Assembly: GCA_910587405.1 (NCBI GenBank)
Contig: CAJUKS010000005.1
Span: 53,517-117,516, forward strand
DNA: 64,000 bases
Direction of reading: 5' to 3'
Source: an uncultured Alphaproteobacteria bacterium
GTDB lineage: Bacteria > Pseudomonadota > Alphaproteobacteria > RF32 > CAG-239
In this document: piece by piece, positions 17,256 to 24,996 of the stretch
How the letters are laid out: the number at the start of each line of letters is the position of its first letter
Numbering within the stretch: the stretch's first letter is position 1
Position numbers and translations under genes: made by a program
Notes under the pieces: generated by a model
Databases searched by the model: none
What the model was told of the DNA's origin: nothing
The model's input: the letters and a program-made list of their open reading frames with translations, nothing else

Positions 17256-18131
17256 ATGACAAACTTACAAATCATCATTCTTTCTGCATTGCAGGGCTTC
17301 ACCGAATTTTTGCCCGTCAGTTCTTCGGGGCACCTGATTTTGCTTTCAAAATTAACTTCTTTTCCCGATCAGGGGCTGGAAATAGACATTGCCGTCCATG
17401 TCGGTTCCATTCTGGCGGTGATGATCTATTTTGCCCGTGACATTTATGACATGGCCTGCGGTCTGACCGCCGACCTGTTTAAACGTTTCCCCAAATTGCA
17501 AAATCTTTTTATCCGGATTTCCACGCCCCGGCTGAAAGATTTTATTTTAAAACAACTCCCCGCCTACAACCCCAAATTGTTTTGGCTGTTGGTTGTCGGC
17601 ACCGTTCCGGCGGTCATTTTCGGACTTGCCTTGCATCATTTCGGCATGGAATGGTTGCGCAGCACCAAAATCGTCGGTTGGAACATTTTGTTGTTTGGCA
17701 TTTTATTGTGGATTGCCGACCACCACTCGCCGGCGGTACGCAAAATTGACGATATGACCTTTAAAGACGCCTTTTTAATCGGACTGGCGCAGTGTCTGGC
17801 GATGATCCCCGGCACCAGCCGCTCGGGCATCACCATCACAACCGGCCGCTTTCTGAAGCTGGAGCGCCGCGAAGCCGCCAAATTCTGCATGCTGCTGTCG
17901 GTTCCCGCCATTGCCGGCGCCGGTTTGCTGGTCGGTTGGGAAATTTACCAAAGCGGTGACTACGCAAACCTGCATTACGTCTTAAGCGGAATCGGTTATT
18001 CGTTTGTTGCTTCGGTCGCTGCGATCTTCATCATGATGAAATGGCTCAAAAATTACACTTTCCTGCCATTCGTTCTTTATCGCATTGCGTTGGGCGTTTT
18101 ACTGCTTTTGCACGCCTACGGACAACTTTAA
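17256..18131 (+). CDS. uppP: undecaprenyl-diphosphatase
   Basis: 291 residues, all membrane. Recycles the lipid carrier by turning undecaprenyl diphosphate into the monophosphate for peptidoglycan and other envelope polymers; loss or excess changes bacitracin tolerance. Family signatures are both present: GFTEFLPVSSSGHL near residue 14 and GTSRSGITITTGRFL near 185. About seven to eight hydrophobic helices. It begins 2 bp after the M23 peptidase stop and is the last gene of the xseA-M23-uppP run. Confidence 0.95.
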   Translation: MTNLQIIILSALQGFTEFLPVSSSGHLILLSKLTSFPDQGLEIDIAVHVGSILAVMIYFARDIYDMACGLTADLFKRFPKLQNLFIRISTPRLKDFILKQLPAYNPKLFWLLVVGTVPAVIFGLALHHFGMEWLRSTKIVGWNILLFGILLWIADHHSPAVRKIDDMTFKDAFLIGLAQCLAMIPGTSRSGITITTGRFLKLERREAAKFCMLLSVPAIAGAGLLVGWEIYQSGDYANLHYVLSGIGYSFVASVAAIFIMMKWLKNYTFLPFVLYRIALGVLLLLHAYGQL

Positions 18132-18144
18132 ACCCGGCGTCAGC

Positions 18145-19366
18145 TTAATCGATCGCTTCCGAAGCCTTGAAGTTATAGAGGGGGACAATCCGGTCGGTAA
18201 TTTCCACCGTTTCGCCGATGGCGTCAATAATCACCTGCATATCCTTATAGGCCATCGGAGATTCGTCCAGTGTATCGGCCCCAACGCAGGAACTCCAAAC
18301 ATTTTGCATTTTTTGCCTAAATTCATCCACATCCAAAGTCTTGCGTGCCTGGATGCGTGACAAAACCCGCCCGGCCCCGTGCGGCGCCGAACAGTTCCAT
18401 TCCGGATTGCCTTTGCCGACCCCGATCAACGAACCGTCCCGCATATTCAGCGGAATAATAACCCGTTCCCCTTTTTGCGCCGAAATGGCACCTTTACGGA
18501 TAACCATTTCCCGCTTACCGGTAAATTCAATATAATTATGATGGGTAAAAATCGATTCTTCAACTCTCCAGCCCATATGCGAACAAATCTCATCGACAAT
18601 CACCTCATGATTGCGACGGGCAAACACTTCGGCAACCTTCATATGTTCAACGTACAAGTCAAGATCGTTGCCTTCCAAATAACACAACTCCTTAGGCAGC
18701 GCGCACTTTTCCTTATACGCCTTCAGCCACTTTGCCTTTTGGTGCGATGGCACTTCGCTCAAACCTTTTTCGCGCCCTTCGGCCACTTTTTGCTTATAAG
18801 TTTCTATCGCCTTCGCCTGATGAAACTCACAAATCTGCTTGCCGAAATTGCGCGAACCGCAATGAACCAACAACCATAAAAAACCGTTCTTATCACGGTT
18901 TATTTCCAAAAAGTGGTTTCCGCCCCCCCAAGCTGCCGATCGAGCACAAATGCCGTTCCAGACGTTCAAGATCGCCGATCTCTCGGCATACCCGTGCAAC
19001 GTCAGCCCTAAGTTGCTCATCCGCCAGCGCCGAAATATTTTCCCGCACCGCTCTTCCCGACGGCACATATGCCCGAATGACCTCATCCAGACGCGAAAAG
19101 TCTGTCTCGCTCACATTCAACCGATAGGTTGAGATCGAACAGGAAATATCTACCCCGACCAAATTCGGAATAATTTTATCCTTAACCGTTGCCGTAAAAC
19201 CGACCACACAGCCTTTTCCGGCATGACAATCAGGCATAATCCGAATTTTAGAATCTTTGAAAACCTCTTGCGAACAAAGGGTTTTCAGCTGATTGACGCA
19301 TTCTTGTTCAACCTGATCGGTCATTACCACCGCATGATTGAATTTTCCCCTTACTTCTGTTTGCAT
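18145..19366 (-). pseudogene. rtcB: RNA ligase RtcB, split by a +1 frameshift in a G7 run
   Basis: Two minus-strand frames together make a complete RtcB. Codons from 19366 carry MPDCHAGKGC (metal-binding Asp and Cys) and GVDISCSI, and reach SLGG before running out of frame. The other frame resumes at GGGNHFLEI (Asn-His of the active site), then VHCGSRNFG, FTHHN and PHGAGRVLSR with the guanylylated His. The break is a run of seven G on the minus strand (C at 18923-18929), where six would restore one frame of about 406 residues, the normal length. Everything else is conserved, so the lesion is recent, phase-variable or an assembly error. RtcB joins 3'-phosphate and 5'-hydroxyl RNA ends with GTP. 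AAGGAAG precedes the ATG. Confidence 0.88.
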
Positions 19367-19483
19367 CTCGTTTCTTCCTTTAGTTCGTCCGGCAACGTCT
19401 TATTTTTAACCACCCCGTCTTTTTTCTTTTTTCGCACATCCGTCGCCAAAAATCAAGTCCCCTGCCGTCAATTACTGACGCAC

Positions 19484-19512
19484 TTGACTTTTTGTCCAAA
19501 ACATATTACCCT
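19484..19512 (+). promoter_or_regulatory. candidate promoter of the 140-residue protein gene
   Basis: -35 TTGACT (19484-19489), 17-bp spacer, -10 TACCCT (19507-19512), about 125 bases before the ATG at 19637. The leader is AT-rich with no ribosome site. Confidence 0.5.
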
Positions 19513-19636
19513 TAAGGTAATTTCAATTAAATTAGCAATTATTTTGTACCGATGTTTCAACAGTTAGACCCGGTTTTCAAATTTATGCAAAATAATGGCT
19601 TTTAAACCGAGTATTAATTAAAAAAACACAATAATT

Positions 19637-20059
19637 ATGAAAAAGATTATCTGGATTATGCTGCTTTCCCTGAGTGCCGCATTTATCGTCACCGGTATGT
19701 TTACCATCGTTCCGGCCGGAAGTTGTAATGTTCCGAAAATTCCCTACAATACTCTTCAGACAGAAAGTGTCGGGAAAACGGTTCACGAACTCCGTTCCGG
19801 CAACATAACCACACTGAGTGCCGAGCCGGTACAATGTTTCAACAGCGAGGCCTATCGTTTCAATATCTGCTACGGTATCCAGAACCGGCAGGAAATTTCG
19901 GAAACGGTTGATCTCGAGTTAAAACTTCTGATTCGTCAGGCTGTTGCCGAATTTTCCGGGAACCGGCTTGATGAACAAAAGCTCGGAGAAAACGTAACCA
20001 GAGCGTTCAACCGGAAATTCGATACCGATGTCACAATCCTGACATTGGTCGTAGAGTAA
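19637..20059 (+). CDS. small membrane-anchored protein, minimal SPFH/prohibitin-like candidate
   Basis: 140 residues. One N-terminal hydrophobic segment (about 4-24) is followed by VPAG and a short beta-rich region, then a stretch with the pattern of the end of a prohibitin domain: RQAVAEFSGNRLDEQKLGENV, then FNRKFDTDVTILTLVVE, resembling the helix-helix and the D-I-x-I-x-x-V strand of SPFH proteins. It lacks the long coiled coil of full SPFH proteins. This is weak pattern likeness, so the call is tentative. The ATG has no Shine-Dalgarno. Alternative: an unrelated lineage-specific secreted protein. Confidence 0.5.
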   Translation: MKKIIWIMLLSLSAAFIVTGMFTIVPAGSCNVPKIPYNTLQTESVGKTVHELRSGNITTLSAEPVQCFNSEAYRFNICYGIQNRQEISETVDLELKLLIRQAVAEFSGNRLDEQKLGENVTRAFNRKFDTDVTILTLVVE

Positions 20060-20086
20060 GGTCCGGAACGTTTTAATTTTAATCGT

Positions 20087-20118
20087 AAGGCAGCCCTCAA
20101 AGGCTGCCTTATCGTTTT
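20087..20118 (+). terminator. intrinsic terminator
   Basis: AAGGCAGCC (20087-20095), loop CTCAAA, GGCTGCCTT (20102-20110), then ATCGTTTT. It follows the 140-residue protein gene by 27 bp. Confidence 0.75.
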
Positions 20119-20176
20119 CTGAGCGCTTTTTCACTTTTTGCTTGCCTTTTTCGTCTGCAACGGCCATCATGTCAAC

Positions 20177-20698
20177 ATGACAAAAACAAAATTCATTATC
20201 CGCCCCGCCCGGCATGAAGACGCTGCCGCGATTGCCGACGTCAACATGAACACCCGCCGGCGTTGCTATGCTGCTTTTATGCCGCCGGAATTTATTGCCG
20301 CCAACATTGTCACCCCGCAAAGAATTGCCAACTGGCAGCAGCGAATTGCCCAAAAAGACTTTCTCTATCTCGGCGAAACCGAAAACGGAAAAATTGTTGC
20401 TCTGGCGTGGGGCTCTCCGTCTCATAACCCCGAAATCCCGATACCGTTCGAACTCCATGCCTTATATGTTTTGCCCGATTGTCAGGGCTGCGGTCTGGGA
20501 CGCCGGCTTATCGAAAAATTTGCCGAATACGCCGGTTATCGGCCTTTTTATCTGTATATGCTCAAAAATAATCCGGTCGCCGGTTTTTATCGTCATATGG
20601 GCGGCATCCGCCATCCCGAATATGACATTCAAAAAACATGGCAGTCCTTTATCCTTGAAGAAGAAGCTTTTTTCTTCCACCCGCAAAAAAAAATATAA
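20177..20698 (+). CDS. GNAT-family N-acetyltransferase
   Basis: 173 residues from the ATG at 20177; the frame is open from a TTG at 20138 but those extra residues precede the fold. The GNAT fold is clear: IIRPARHEDAAAIADV (strand 1 and helix 1), FELHALYVLPDCQGCGLGRRL (acetyl-CoA loop Q-x-x-G-x-G, near residue 100) and NNPVAGFYRHMGG (motif B). The acceptor (amino acid, antibiotic, protein N-terminus) cannot be told. No ribosome site is obvious. It ends just before the tRNA-Leu promoter. Confidence 0.8.
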   Translation: MTKTKFIIRPARHEDAAAIADVNMNTRRRCYAAFMPPEFIAANIVTPQRIANWQQRIAQKDFLYLGETENGKIVALAWGSPSHNPEIPIPFELHALYVLPDCQGCGLGRRLIEKFAEYAGYRPFYLYMLKNNPVAGFYRHMGGIRHPEYDIQKTWQSFILEEEAFFFHPQKKI

Positions 20699-20704
20699 AA
20701 GCTA

Positions 20705-20733
20705 TTGACTAATTAAAAAAATCCGGTTATTAA
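20705..20733 (+). promoter_or_regulatory. promoter of tRNA-Leu
   Basis: -35 TTGACT (20705-20710), 17-bp spacer, -10 TATTAA (20728-20733), placing the start about 4 bases before the mature tRNA 5' end. Confidence 0.7.
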
Positions 20734-20743
20734 AATATCCGTT

Positions 20744-20831
20744 GCCCTGATGGCGGAATTGGTAGACGCGCAAGTTTCAGGTACTTGTGACCGGTTTGGT
20801 CGTGGAAGTTCGAGTCTTCTTCAGGGCACCA
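20744..20831 (+). tRNA. tRNA-Leu(CAG)
   Basis: 88 bases, class II tRNA. Acceptor stem GCCCTGA (20744-20750) pairs with TCAGGGC (20821-20827), then A and an encoded CCA (20829-20831). The anticodon stem CAAGT/ACTTG encloses loop TTCAGGT, giving anticodon CAG, which reads CTG leucine codons. A long variable arm and the T-loop GTTCGAGTC are present. Confidence 0.95.
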
Positions 20832-20838
20832 ATCTTCA

Positions 20839-20874
20839 CAAGCTCCTGTTTTTGACAGGAGCTTGAAGTTTTTA
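20839..20874 (+). terminator. intrinsic terminator of tRNA-Leu
   Basis: 11-bp perfect stem: CAAGCTCCTGT (20839-20849), loop TTTTG, ACAGGAGCTTG (20855-20865), then AAGTTTTTA. Confidence 0.85.
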
Positions 20875-21024
20875 GACATTGATATTTCTACATTTTTTCC
20901 ATCTAATTTTTTTACTTTTCTTCAAATCCGTCAATTCATTGCGATTCTTCTTCAGCTGATAATAGGCATCGCCGCGCGTTCCTACATACTGTCTCTTTAA
21001 ACAAATTGCCGAAGCAGACTTCAT
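20872..21024 (-). CDS. possible 50-residue small protein or gene remnant
   Basis: The only ATG in a frame that stays open from the terminator at 21087 to the stop at 20872. The product is basic and hydrophilic with the run YVGTRGDAYYQLKKNRNEL, which looks protein-like rather than random. The frame stays open for about 19 codons before the ATG (ending NGYKFLSLIHFDKD) with no start codon, so this may be the 3' end of a decayed gene. It faces the 3' end of the tRNA gene, a usual site of element insertion. I do not recognise the family. Confidence 0.3.
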   Translation of the reverse strand: MKSASAICLKRQYVGTRGDAYYQLKKNRNELTDLKKSKKIRWKKCRNINV

Positions 21025-21086
21025 GTCTTTATCAAAATGAATTAAGGAAAGGAATTTATAACCGTTTTCTGATAAAATACTGCAGC

Positions 21087-21119
21087 AAAAAGCCTCCCTT
21101 GGTGAGGGAGGCTTTTTTT
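21087..21119 (-). terminator. intrinsic terminator (bidirectional) of the 76-residue protein gene
   Basis: 13-bp stem: AAAAAGCCTCCCT (21087-21099) and AGGGAGGCTTTTT (21105-21117), loop TGGTG. Read on the minus strand it follows the gene ending at 21151 and ends in five T; the plus strand has seven. Confidence 0.85.
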
Positions 21120-21150
21120 AAAGAAGACATTGACTGTCTTATGATCATGT

Positions 21151-21381
21151 TCACGAAGCGGCGGAAGCAGTTTTCCGGTACAGGCATTTTCCGTTAAGGT
21201 CCATACCGATCACTTTGGTTCCGATCCCGCGCAGGAAATGGAGGGTAATCTCGTCTCCGGCTTCGGGTTTTCCATACTTCTTCTCCAGTCCGAAATGCAT
21301 AATTCCGCCGGTAGGGTCTTCAGCGGTGATGCTCCACTTGGTTTCGGACATACTCTTCACTTTTTGAACAGTTACTTCCAT
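21151..21381 (-). CDS. small hypothetical protein, 76 residues
   Basis: No family recognised. The sequence looks like a compact beta-rich domain (WSITAEDPTGG, GDEITLHFLRGIGTKVIGMDL), possibly SH3/OB-like, without a signal peptide or membrane segment. It has its own promoter (21417-21445) and terminator (21087-21119), which strongly supports a real transcription unit. The ATG at 21381 has no Shine-Dalgarno. Confidence 0.65.
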   Translation of the reverse strand: MEVTVQKVKSMSETKWSITAEDPTGGIMHFGLEKKYGKPEAGDEITLHFLRGIGTKVIGMDLNGKCLYRKTASAAS

Positions 21382-21416
21382 ATTGTTGGTAATTAAAATA
21401 ATAAAACTCTGCCTAA

Positions 21417-21445
21417 AATGTACAAAAAAAGTTTTTTTGTGTCAA
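21417..21445 (-). promoter_or_regulatory. promoter of the 76-residue protein gene
   Basis: Minus strand: -35 TTGACA (21440-21445), 17-bp spacer rich in A and T runs, -10 TACATT (21417-21422), 36 bases before the ATG. Confidence 0.7.
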
Positions 21446-21568
21446 GCAATTATATTCGTCGATTGACGTTTTTTTAGCCACACTTCCGCCTTTGATACTT
21501 AAACCTGCTTCTGTTTCGGCAACGGTATTTATATGGACATCGGCATTTTTTTTGCTTATATTATAATC

Positions 21569-22603
21569 ATGACAGAATATCATTTAGCCGCATCACTCCT
21601 CAATTGGTACCAACATCACGGACGCAGCCTGCCCTGGCGGGTCAAAGGCGGCGCTCATCCCGATCCTTACGTTGTTCTGGTTTCCGAATTTATGCTGCAG
21701 CAAACGACGGTCAAAACCGTACTCGATTATTTTTCCCCCTTCATGCGGCGTTTTCCGACCGTCGAAAGCTTAGCCGCGGCCGATTTGGAAGAAGTTTACC
21801 GCTATTGGCAGGGACTGGGCTACTATACGCGGGCACGTTCCCTGCATACCACGGCGCAAACGATCGTCAAAGATTTCGGCGGCCGCTTTCCGCAAACCCG
21901 CGAAAATGTGCTCAAACTCAAAGGGATCGGTGCCTATACCGCATCCAGCTTTCTTGCCCTCGCTTTTAACCTGCCCGAAACCGTTATTGACGGCAACGTT
22001 ATCCGCATTATCTGCCGCCTGTATCATCTTACCGAACCGGTAGAGCAGATTCTGCCGCTCATCCGTGAAAAAGCGCAAGCCCTTACTGATCCGCAACATC
22101 CGGCCGACTATGCTTCGGCGATTATGGATCTGGGCGCCGTTATCTGTACCCCCAAAAAACCGCAATGCCTGCTTTGTCCTTGGCAAAACGCCTGTTTATC
22201 CCGCGGACTGCCGGAACTTGAACAAATTCCCGACCGCGCCAAACCGGCCAAAAAAGAAAAAAACGGCAGCGTTTACCTGATTTTTAACACCGCGGGCCAA
22301 ATCTTGATTCGGAAACGTTCGGAAAAAGGGCTTCTTTCCGGTCTCTACGAGTTTCCCTGGACCGACGAAGGCACGCTTGGGTTTAACGATGCCGAAGACA
22401 GCGGAGAGGCGGTTTCTCATATTTTCACCCATATACGTCTCAACCTCAAGATATACATTGTACATACCAACGCTTCGCCCGTTGCCGACGGACGGTTCGT
22501 AGATATCGAAAAACTGTCCGACTACCCGTTCTCAACCCTGATGAAAAAAGTTTACGCCAAATCGTTACCGTCGTTGTCTTCGGTTTCGGACGTTTCCGTA
22601 TAA
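21569..22603 (+). CDS. mutY: A/G-specific adenine DNA glycosylase
   Basis: About 344 residues. Removes adenine mispaired with 8-oxoguanine. The ATG at 21569 puts LLNWY at the family position; an ATG at 21533 would add a hydrophobic 12-residue lead. EFMLQQT holds the catalytic Glu, GIGAYTASSF is the helix-hairpin-helix, VIDGNV the catalytic Asp, and C-x6-C-x2-C-x5-C (CTPKKPQCLLCPWQNAC) binds a 4Fe-4S cluster. The C-terminal third is the NUDIX-like 8-oxoG reader with SHIFTHIRL. A bidirectional terminator follows. Confidence 0.95.
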   Translation: MTEYHLAASLLNWYQHHGRSLPWRVKGGAHPDPYVVLVSEFMLQQTTVKTVLDYFSPFMRRFPTVESLAAADLEEVYRYWQGLGYYTRARSLHTTAQTIVKDFGGRFPQTRENVLKLKGIGAYTASSFLALAFNLPETVIDGNVIRIICRLYHLTEPVEQILPLIREKAQALTDPQHPADYASAIMDLGAVICTPKKPQCLLCPWQNACLSRGLPELEQIPDRAKPAKKEKNGSVYLIFNTAGQILIRKRSEKGLLSGLYEFPWTDEGTLGFNDAEDSGEAVSHIFTHIRLNLKIYIVHTNASPVADGRFVDIEKLSDYPFSTLMKKVYAKSLPSLSSVSDVSV

Positions 22604-22618
22604 TTTTTAAACAATGCA

Positions 22619-22660
22619 AAAAAAGCGTTTTTCTCCGTCACCGGAGAAAAACGCTTTTTT
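22619..22660. terminator. bidirectional intrinsic terminator
   Basis: 19-bp perfect stem: arms 22619-22637 and 22642-22660 with a short loop at 22638-22641; runs of A and T at the two ends give T-tracts on both strands. It serves mutY and the convergent minus-strand gene ending at 22674. Confidence 0.92.
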
Positions 22661-22673
22661 TACTTTGAGAATG

Positions 22674-23771
22674 TTACTTCACAGCCAAAGCCCAGCTCAA
22701 CAGCTGCGGATTAGCTGCAATCAGAGCCTGCGCCTGATCGTTCATGGCCTCTTTCGGCTCATACTTGAAGATGCGCGAACACATACCCTGATCGGCTTTG
22801 CTCAGGAAATACACGATCGCTTCGGCAGAGAGATGACAACCGCCATTATGATGATATGCATCATATTGCCAGACGTTCATCATTTTCTGCGCTTCCGGAT
22901 ACAGCACATTTCCTTTGACGAGATAGCATCTCCATTCGTCACCGCCGTCATTTTTAGCCGCCGTGTTTCTGACCATTTGACGCTGCGAAAACTTCGACAG
23001 AGCCTCTTGCATCAATCCGGCCATATTCCGGCGGAATGCCTTCTCACACTCGTTTTCTTCGCATGAACAGATTTCGTTTTTCATCGCAAATACTTTAGCG
23101 ATCAGACGAGTCGACAGGCCGTGACGCTCAACGCAATCCAGAAACAGGTCTCCCAGTCGGTAACGGAGCAAAATCTCCATCATTTCTTCCGAAGGGGTAT
23201 ATTTGTTGATATACACCTCCAGAACACTGGTCAGCGAATGGCTTGCCAGAAACTCAAACTGTTTTCCGTCAAGCTTTACACCGGCATTCACCATCAAGAC
23301 GCGAACAGCATTGCCGTGAGCTTTCTCATGGTCACTGTTCCACAAAAGCTGTTTTGCTTCGAAGCTCATGGCTTTGATTGTCTCAATCTGTTCTTCTTCA
23401 CCGTTGACGGTAAAAAAATATTTCACCTGCAGTTTGGCAGAATAATCGCTTATTCCGCGTACGTCCATGAAATGTTTTTTCCAATACATCGGCAGAACAG
23501 CCACAAACGGCGCATAAAGACAGTGCATAAGGTCCATATACACCGGGAGATCCCAGTCATACAGACTTTCTGCAGCCTTGCGCGGTGCCAGCAGGGTGTA
23601 CGGGACAAAGAAGAGCGGATTGAAGAAGATGAAGGTTATTGCCAACAAGGCAATAATGATCACGATCCCCTTTCCGGTTTCTTTCAGTACGCGACCGGCC
23701 CACTTGAGCACGCTCCATGCTTTGTTTGCTACTTTGTTTGCACTCTCTTTTTTGTTGTCTGAATTTGCCAT
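22674..23771 (-). CDS. membrane-anchored helical-repeat protein of unknown function
   Basis: 365 residues from the ATG at 23771 (MANSDNKKES); a longer frame to 23858 has no start support. A basic/amphipathic N-terminus leads to one or two hydrophobic helices (about 33-62, IVIIIALLAITFIFFNP). The rest (about 80-365) is soluble and looks like stacked helical repeats (AVRVLMVNAG..., LTSVLEVYINKYTPSEEMMEILL). A CSCEENECEK cluster lies near 250. No family recognised. No Shine-Dalgarno, but its own TTGACA/TATCCT promoter about 215 bases upstream. The upstream 200-base leader is AT-rich. Confidence 0.65.
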   Translation of the reverse strand: MANSDNKKESANKVANKAWSVLKWAGRVLKETGKGIVIIIALLAITFIFFNPLFFVPYTLLAPRKAAESLYDWDLPVYMDLMHCLYAPFVAVLPMYWKKHFMDVRGISDYSAKLQVKYFFTVNGEEEQIETIKAMSFEAKQLLWNSDHEKAHGNAVRVLMVNAGVKLDGKQFEFLASHSLTSVLEVYINKYTPSEEMMEILLRYRLGDLFLDCVERHGLSTRLIAKVFAMKNEICSCEENECEKAFRRNMAGLMQEALSKFSQRQMVRNTAAKNDGGDEWRCYLVKGNVLYPEAQKMMNVWQYDAYHHNGGCHLSAEAIVYFLSKADQGMCSRIFKYEPKEAMNDQAQALIAANPQLLSWALAVK

Positions 23772-23984
23772 AAGATATAAATTTAATGGCGCCCAAGTCT
23801 CCGATTGGGTTAAAATTATTAAGCTGTCCGAGAGACAACGGCAGAAAACCGTCCGCACAACTGCCTATTTGCAAAGTTACTTCAAATTCGGCCATAATTT
23901 CATCAATCGTCAGTTTGAGCAAAACCCAAAAACAACAATTAAAAATCAACCTAATAATGAACATACTCTTAAATAAACAGGTTT

Positions 23985-24013
23985 AGGATATCACTTTACG
24001 AAATTTTTGTCAA
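23985..24013 (-). promoter_or_regulatory. strong promoter of the helical-repeat protein gene
   Basis: Minus strand: -35 TTGACA (24008-24013), 17-bp spacer, -10 TATCCT (23985-23990). It lies about 215 bases before the ATG at 23771, giving a long untranslated leader; nothing else is seen in the leader apart from A/T-rich sequence. Confidence 0.7.
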
Positions 24014-24027
24014 ATATATAAATCCAT

Positions 24028-24060
24028 AAAAAACGCCTGCCGGGATAACCTGACAGGCGT
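24028..24060 (-). terminator. intrinsic terminator of mtaB-ftsY
   Basis: Minus strand stem ACGCCTG...CAGGCGT (24033-24039 with 24054-24060, extended inward with one mismatch), followed on the minus strand by T6. It lies 18 bp after the ftsY stop. Confidence 0.8.
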
Positions 24061-24078
24061 CTCTAAAATTCAACCGCT

Positions 24079-24996
24079 TTAATCCAACCCGACTAAACGG
24101 CGCGCATAATCGGCAGCACAAAAGCGATCCAAATCATCAATTCCCTCGCCGACTCCGATATAATAAATCGGCGTCGGATTCTCCCCGGCAATTGCCGCCA
24201 CCATTCCGCCGCGCGCGGTGCCGTCCAGCTTGGTCACAACCAGCCCCGATACCGGAACGCATTGTTTAAACGTTTCCACTTGCGACAAAGCGTTTTGCCC
24301 GGTCGTCGCATCGACGGTCAGCAAGGTTTCGTGCGGCGCATCGGGAATAACTTTTTGCATTACTTTGACGACCTTTTTTAACTCGTCCATCAACCCGTTT
24401 TTATTCTGCAACCGGCCGGCGGTATCAACAAACACCACATCGTCACCGGCTTTTACGGCCTCTTTCAAACCGTCAAAACACAACCCGGCACTGTCGCAGC
24501 CGTCCGCTCCGGCAAAAACGCGCACAGCGGAACGTTCTCCCCATACCCGAAGCTGTTCAACCGCCGCCGCCCGAAACGTATCACCGGCAATCAGCGACAC
24601 CTTTAACCCTTCCGCCTTAAACTTGGTTGCCAACTTGCCGATCGTGGTCGTTTTTCCGGCACCGTTAACACCAACCATTAAAATCACAAACGGCTTTTTG
24701 CCGCGGTCAAGTTCCAAATTCTGCTCGCACGGCTGCAAAATTTTCTGTAATTCGGCTGCAAGGTTTTCTCGGATCTCCTGATCGGAAATTTCCTTATCCT
24801 GACGAATTTTGGCAAAACCTTTGACCACTTCCGCGGCCGTTTTTACGCCCATGTCGGCAGAGATTAACAGTTCTTCCAACTCATCCAGCGTTTCCGCGTC
24901 TAAATGTTTTTTGGTAAAGATTCCGCTAATGCCGCCACCGATCTTCTGTGACGATTTTTTCAGTCCCAACCCCAGTTTTTCCAACCACTTAACCAT
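24079..24996 (-). CDS. ftsY: signal recognition particle receptor FtsY
   Basis: 305 residues. GTPase that docks SRP-ribosome complexes at the membrane. NG domain complete: G1 GVNGAGKTTTIGKL near 111, GDTFRAAAVEQL, DTAGRLQNK, TKLDGTARGG and the C-terminal GVGEGIDDL. The N-terminal A domain is very short (a few basic residues around KKSSQKIGG), as in many alphaproteobacteria. It overlaps the end of mtaB by 8 bp, so translation is coupled. Confidence 0.97.
   Translation of the reverse strand: MVKWLEKLGLGLKKSSQKIGGGISGIFTKKHLDAETLDELEELLISADMGVKTAAEVVKGFAKIRQDKEISDQEIRENLAAELQKILQPCEQNLELDRGKKPFVILMVGVNGAGKTTTIGKLATKFKAEGLKVSLIAGDTFRAAAVEQLRVWGERSAVRVFAGADGCDSAGLCFDGLKEAVKAGDDVVFVDTAGRLQNKNGLMDELKKVVKVMQKVIPDAPHETLLTVDATTGQNALSQVETFKQCVPVSGLVVTKLDGTARGGMVAAIAGENPTPIYYIGVGEGIDDLDRFCAADYARRLVGLD

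Noticed and set aside
18923..18929. Programmed ribosomal frameshifting in rtcB
   Set aside because: No slippery heptamer with a downstream structure is evident, and RtcB is not known to need a frameshift; a lesion, phase variation or read error is simpler.
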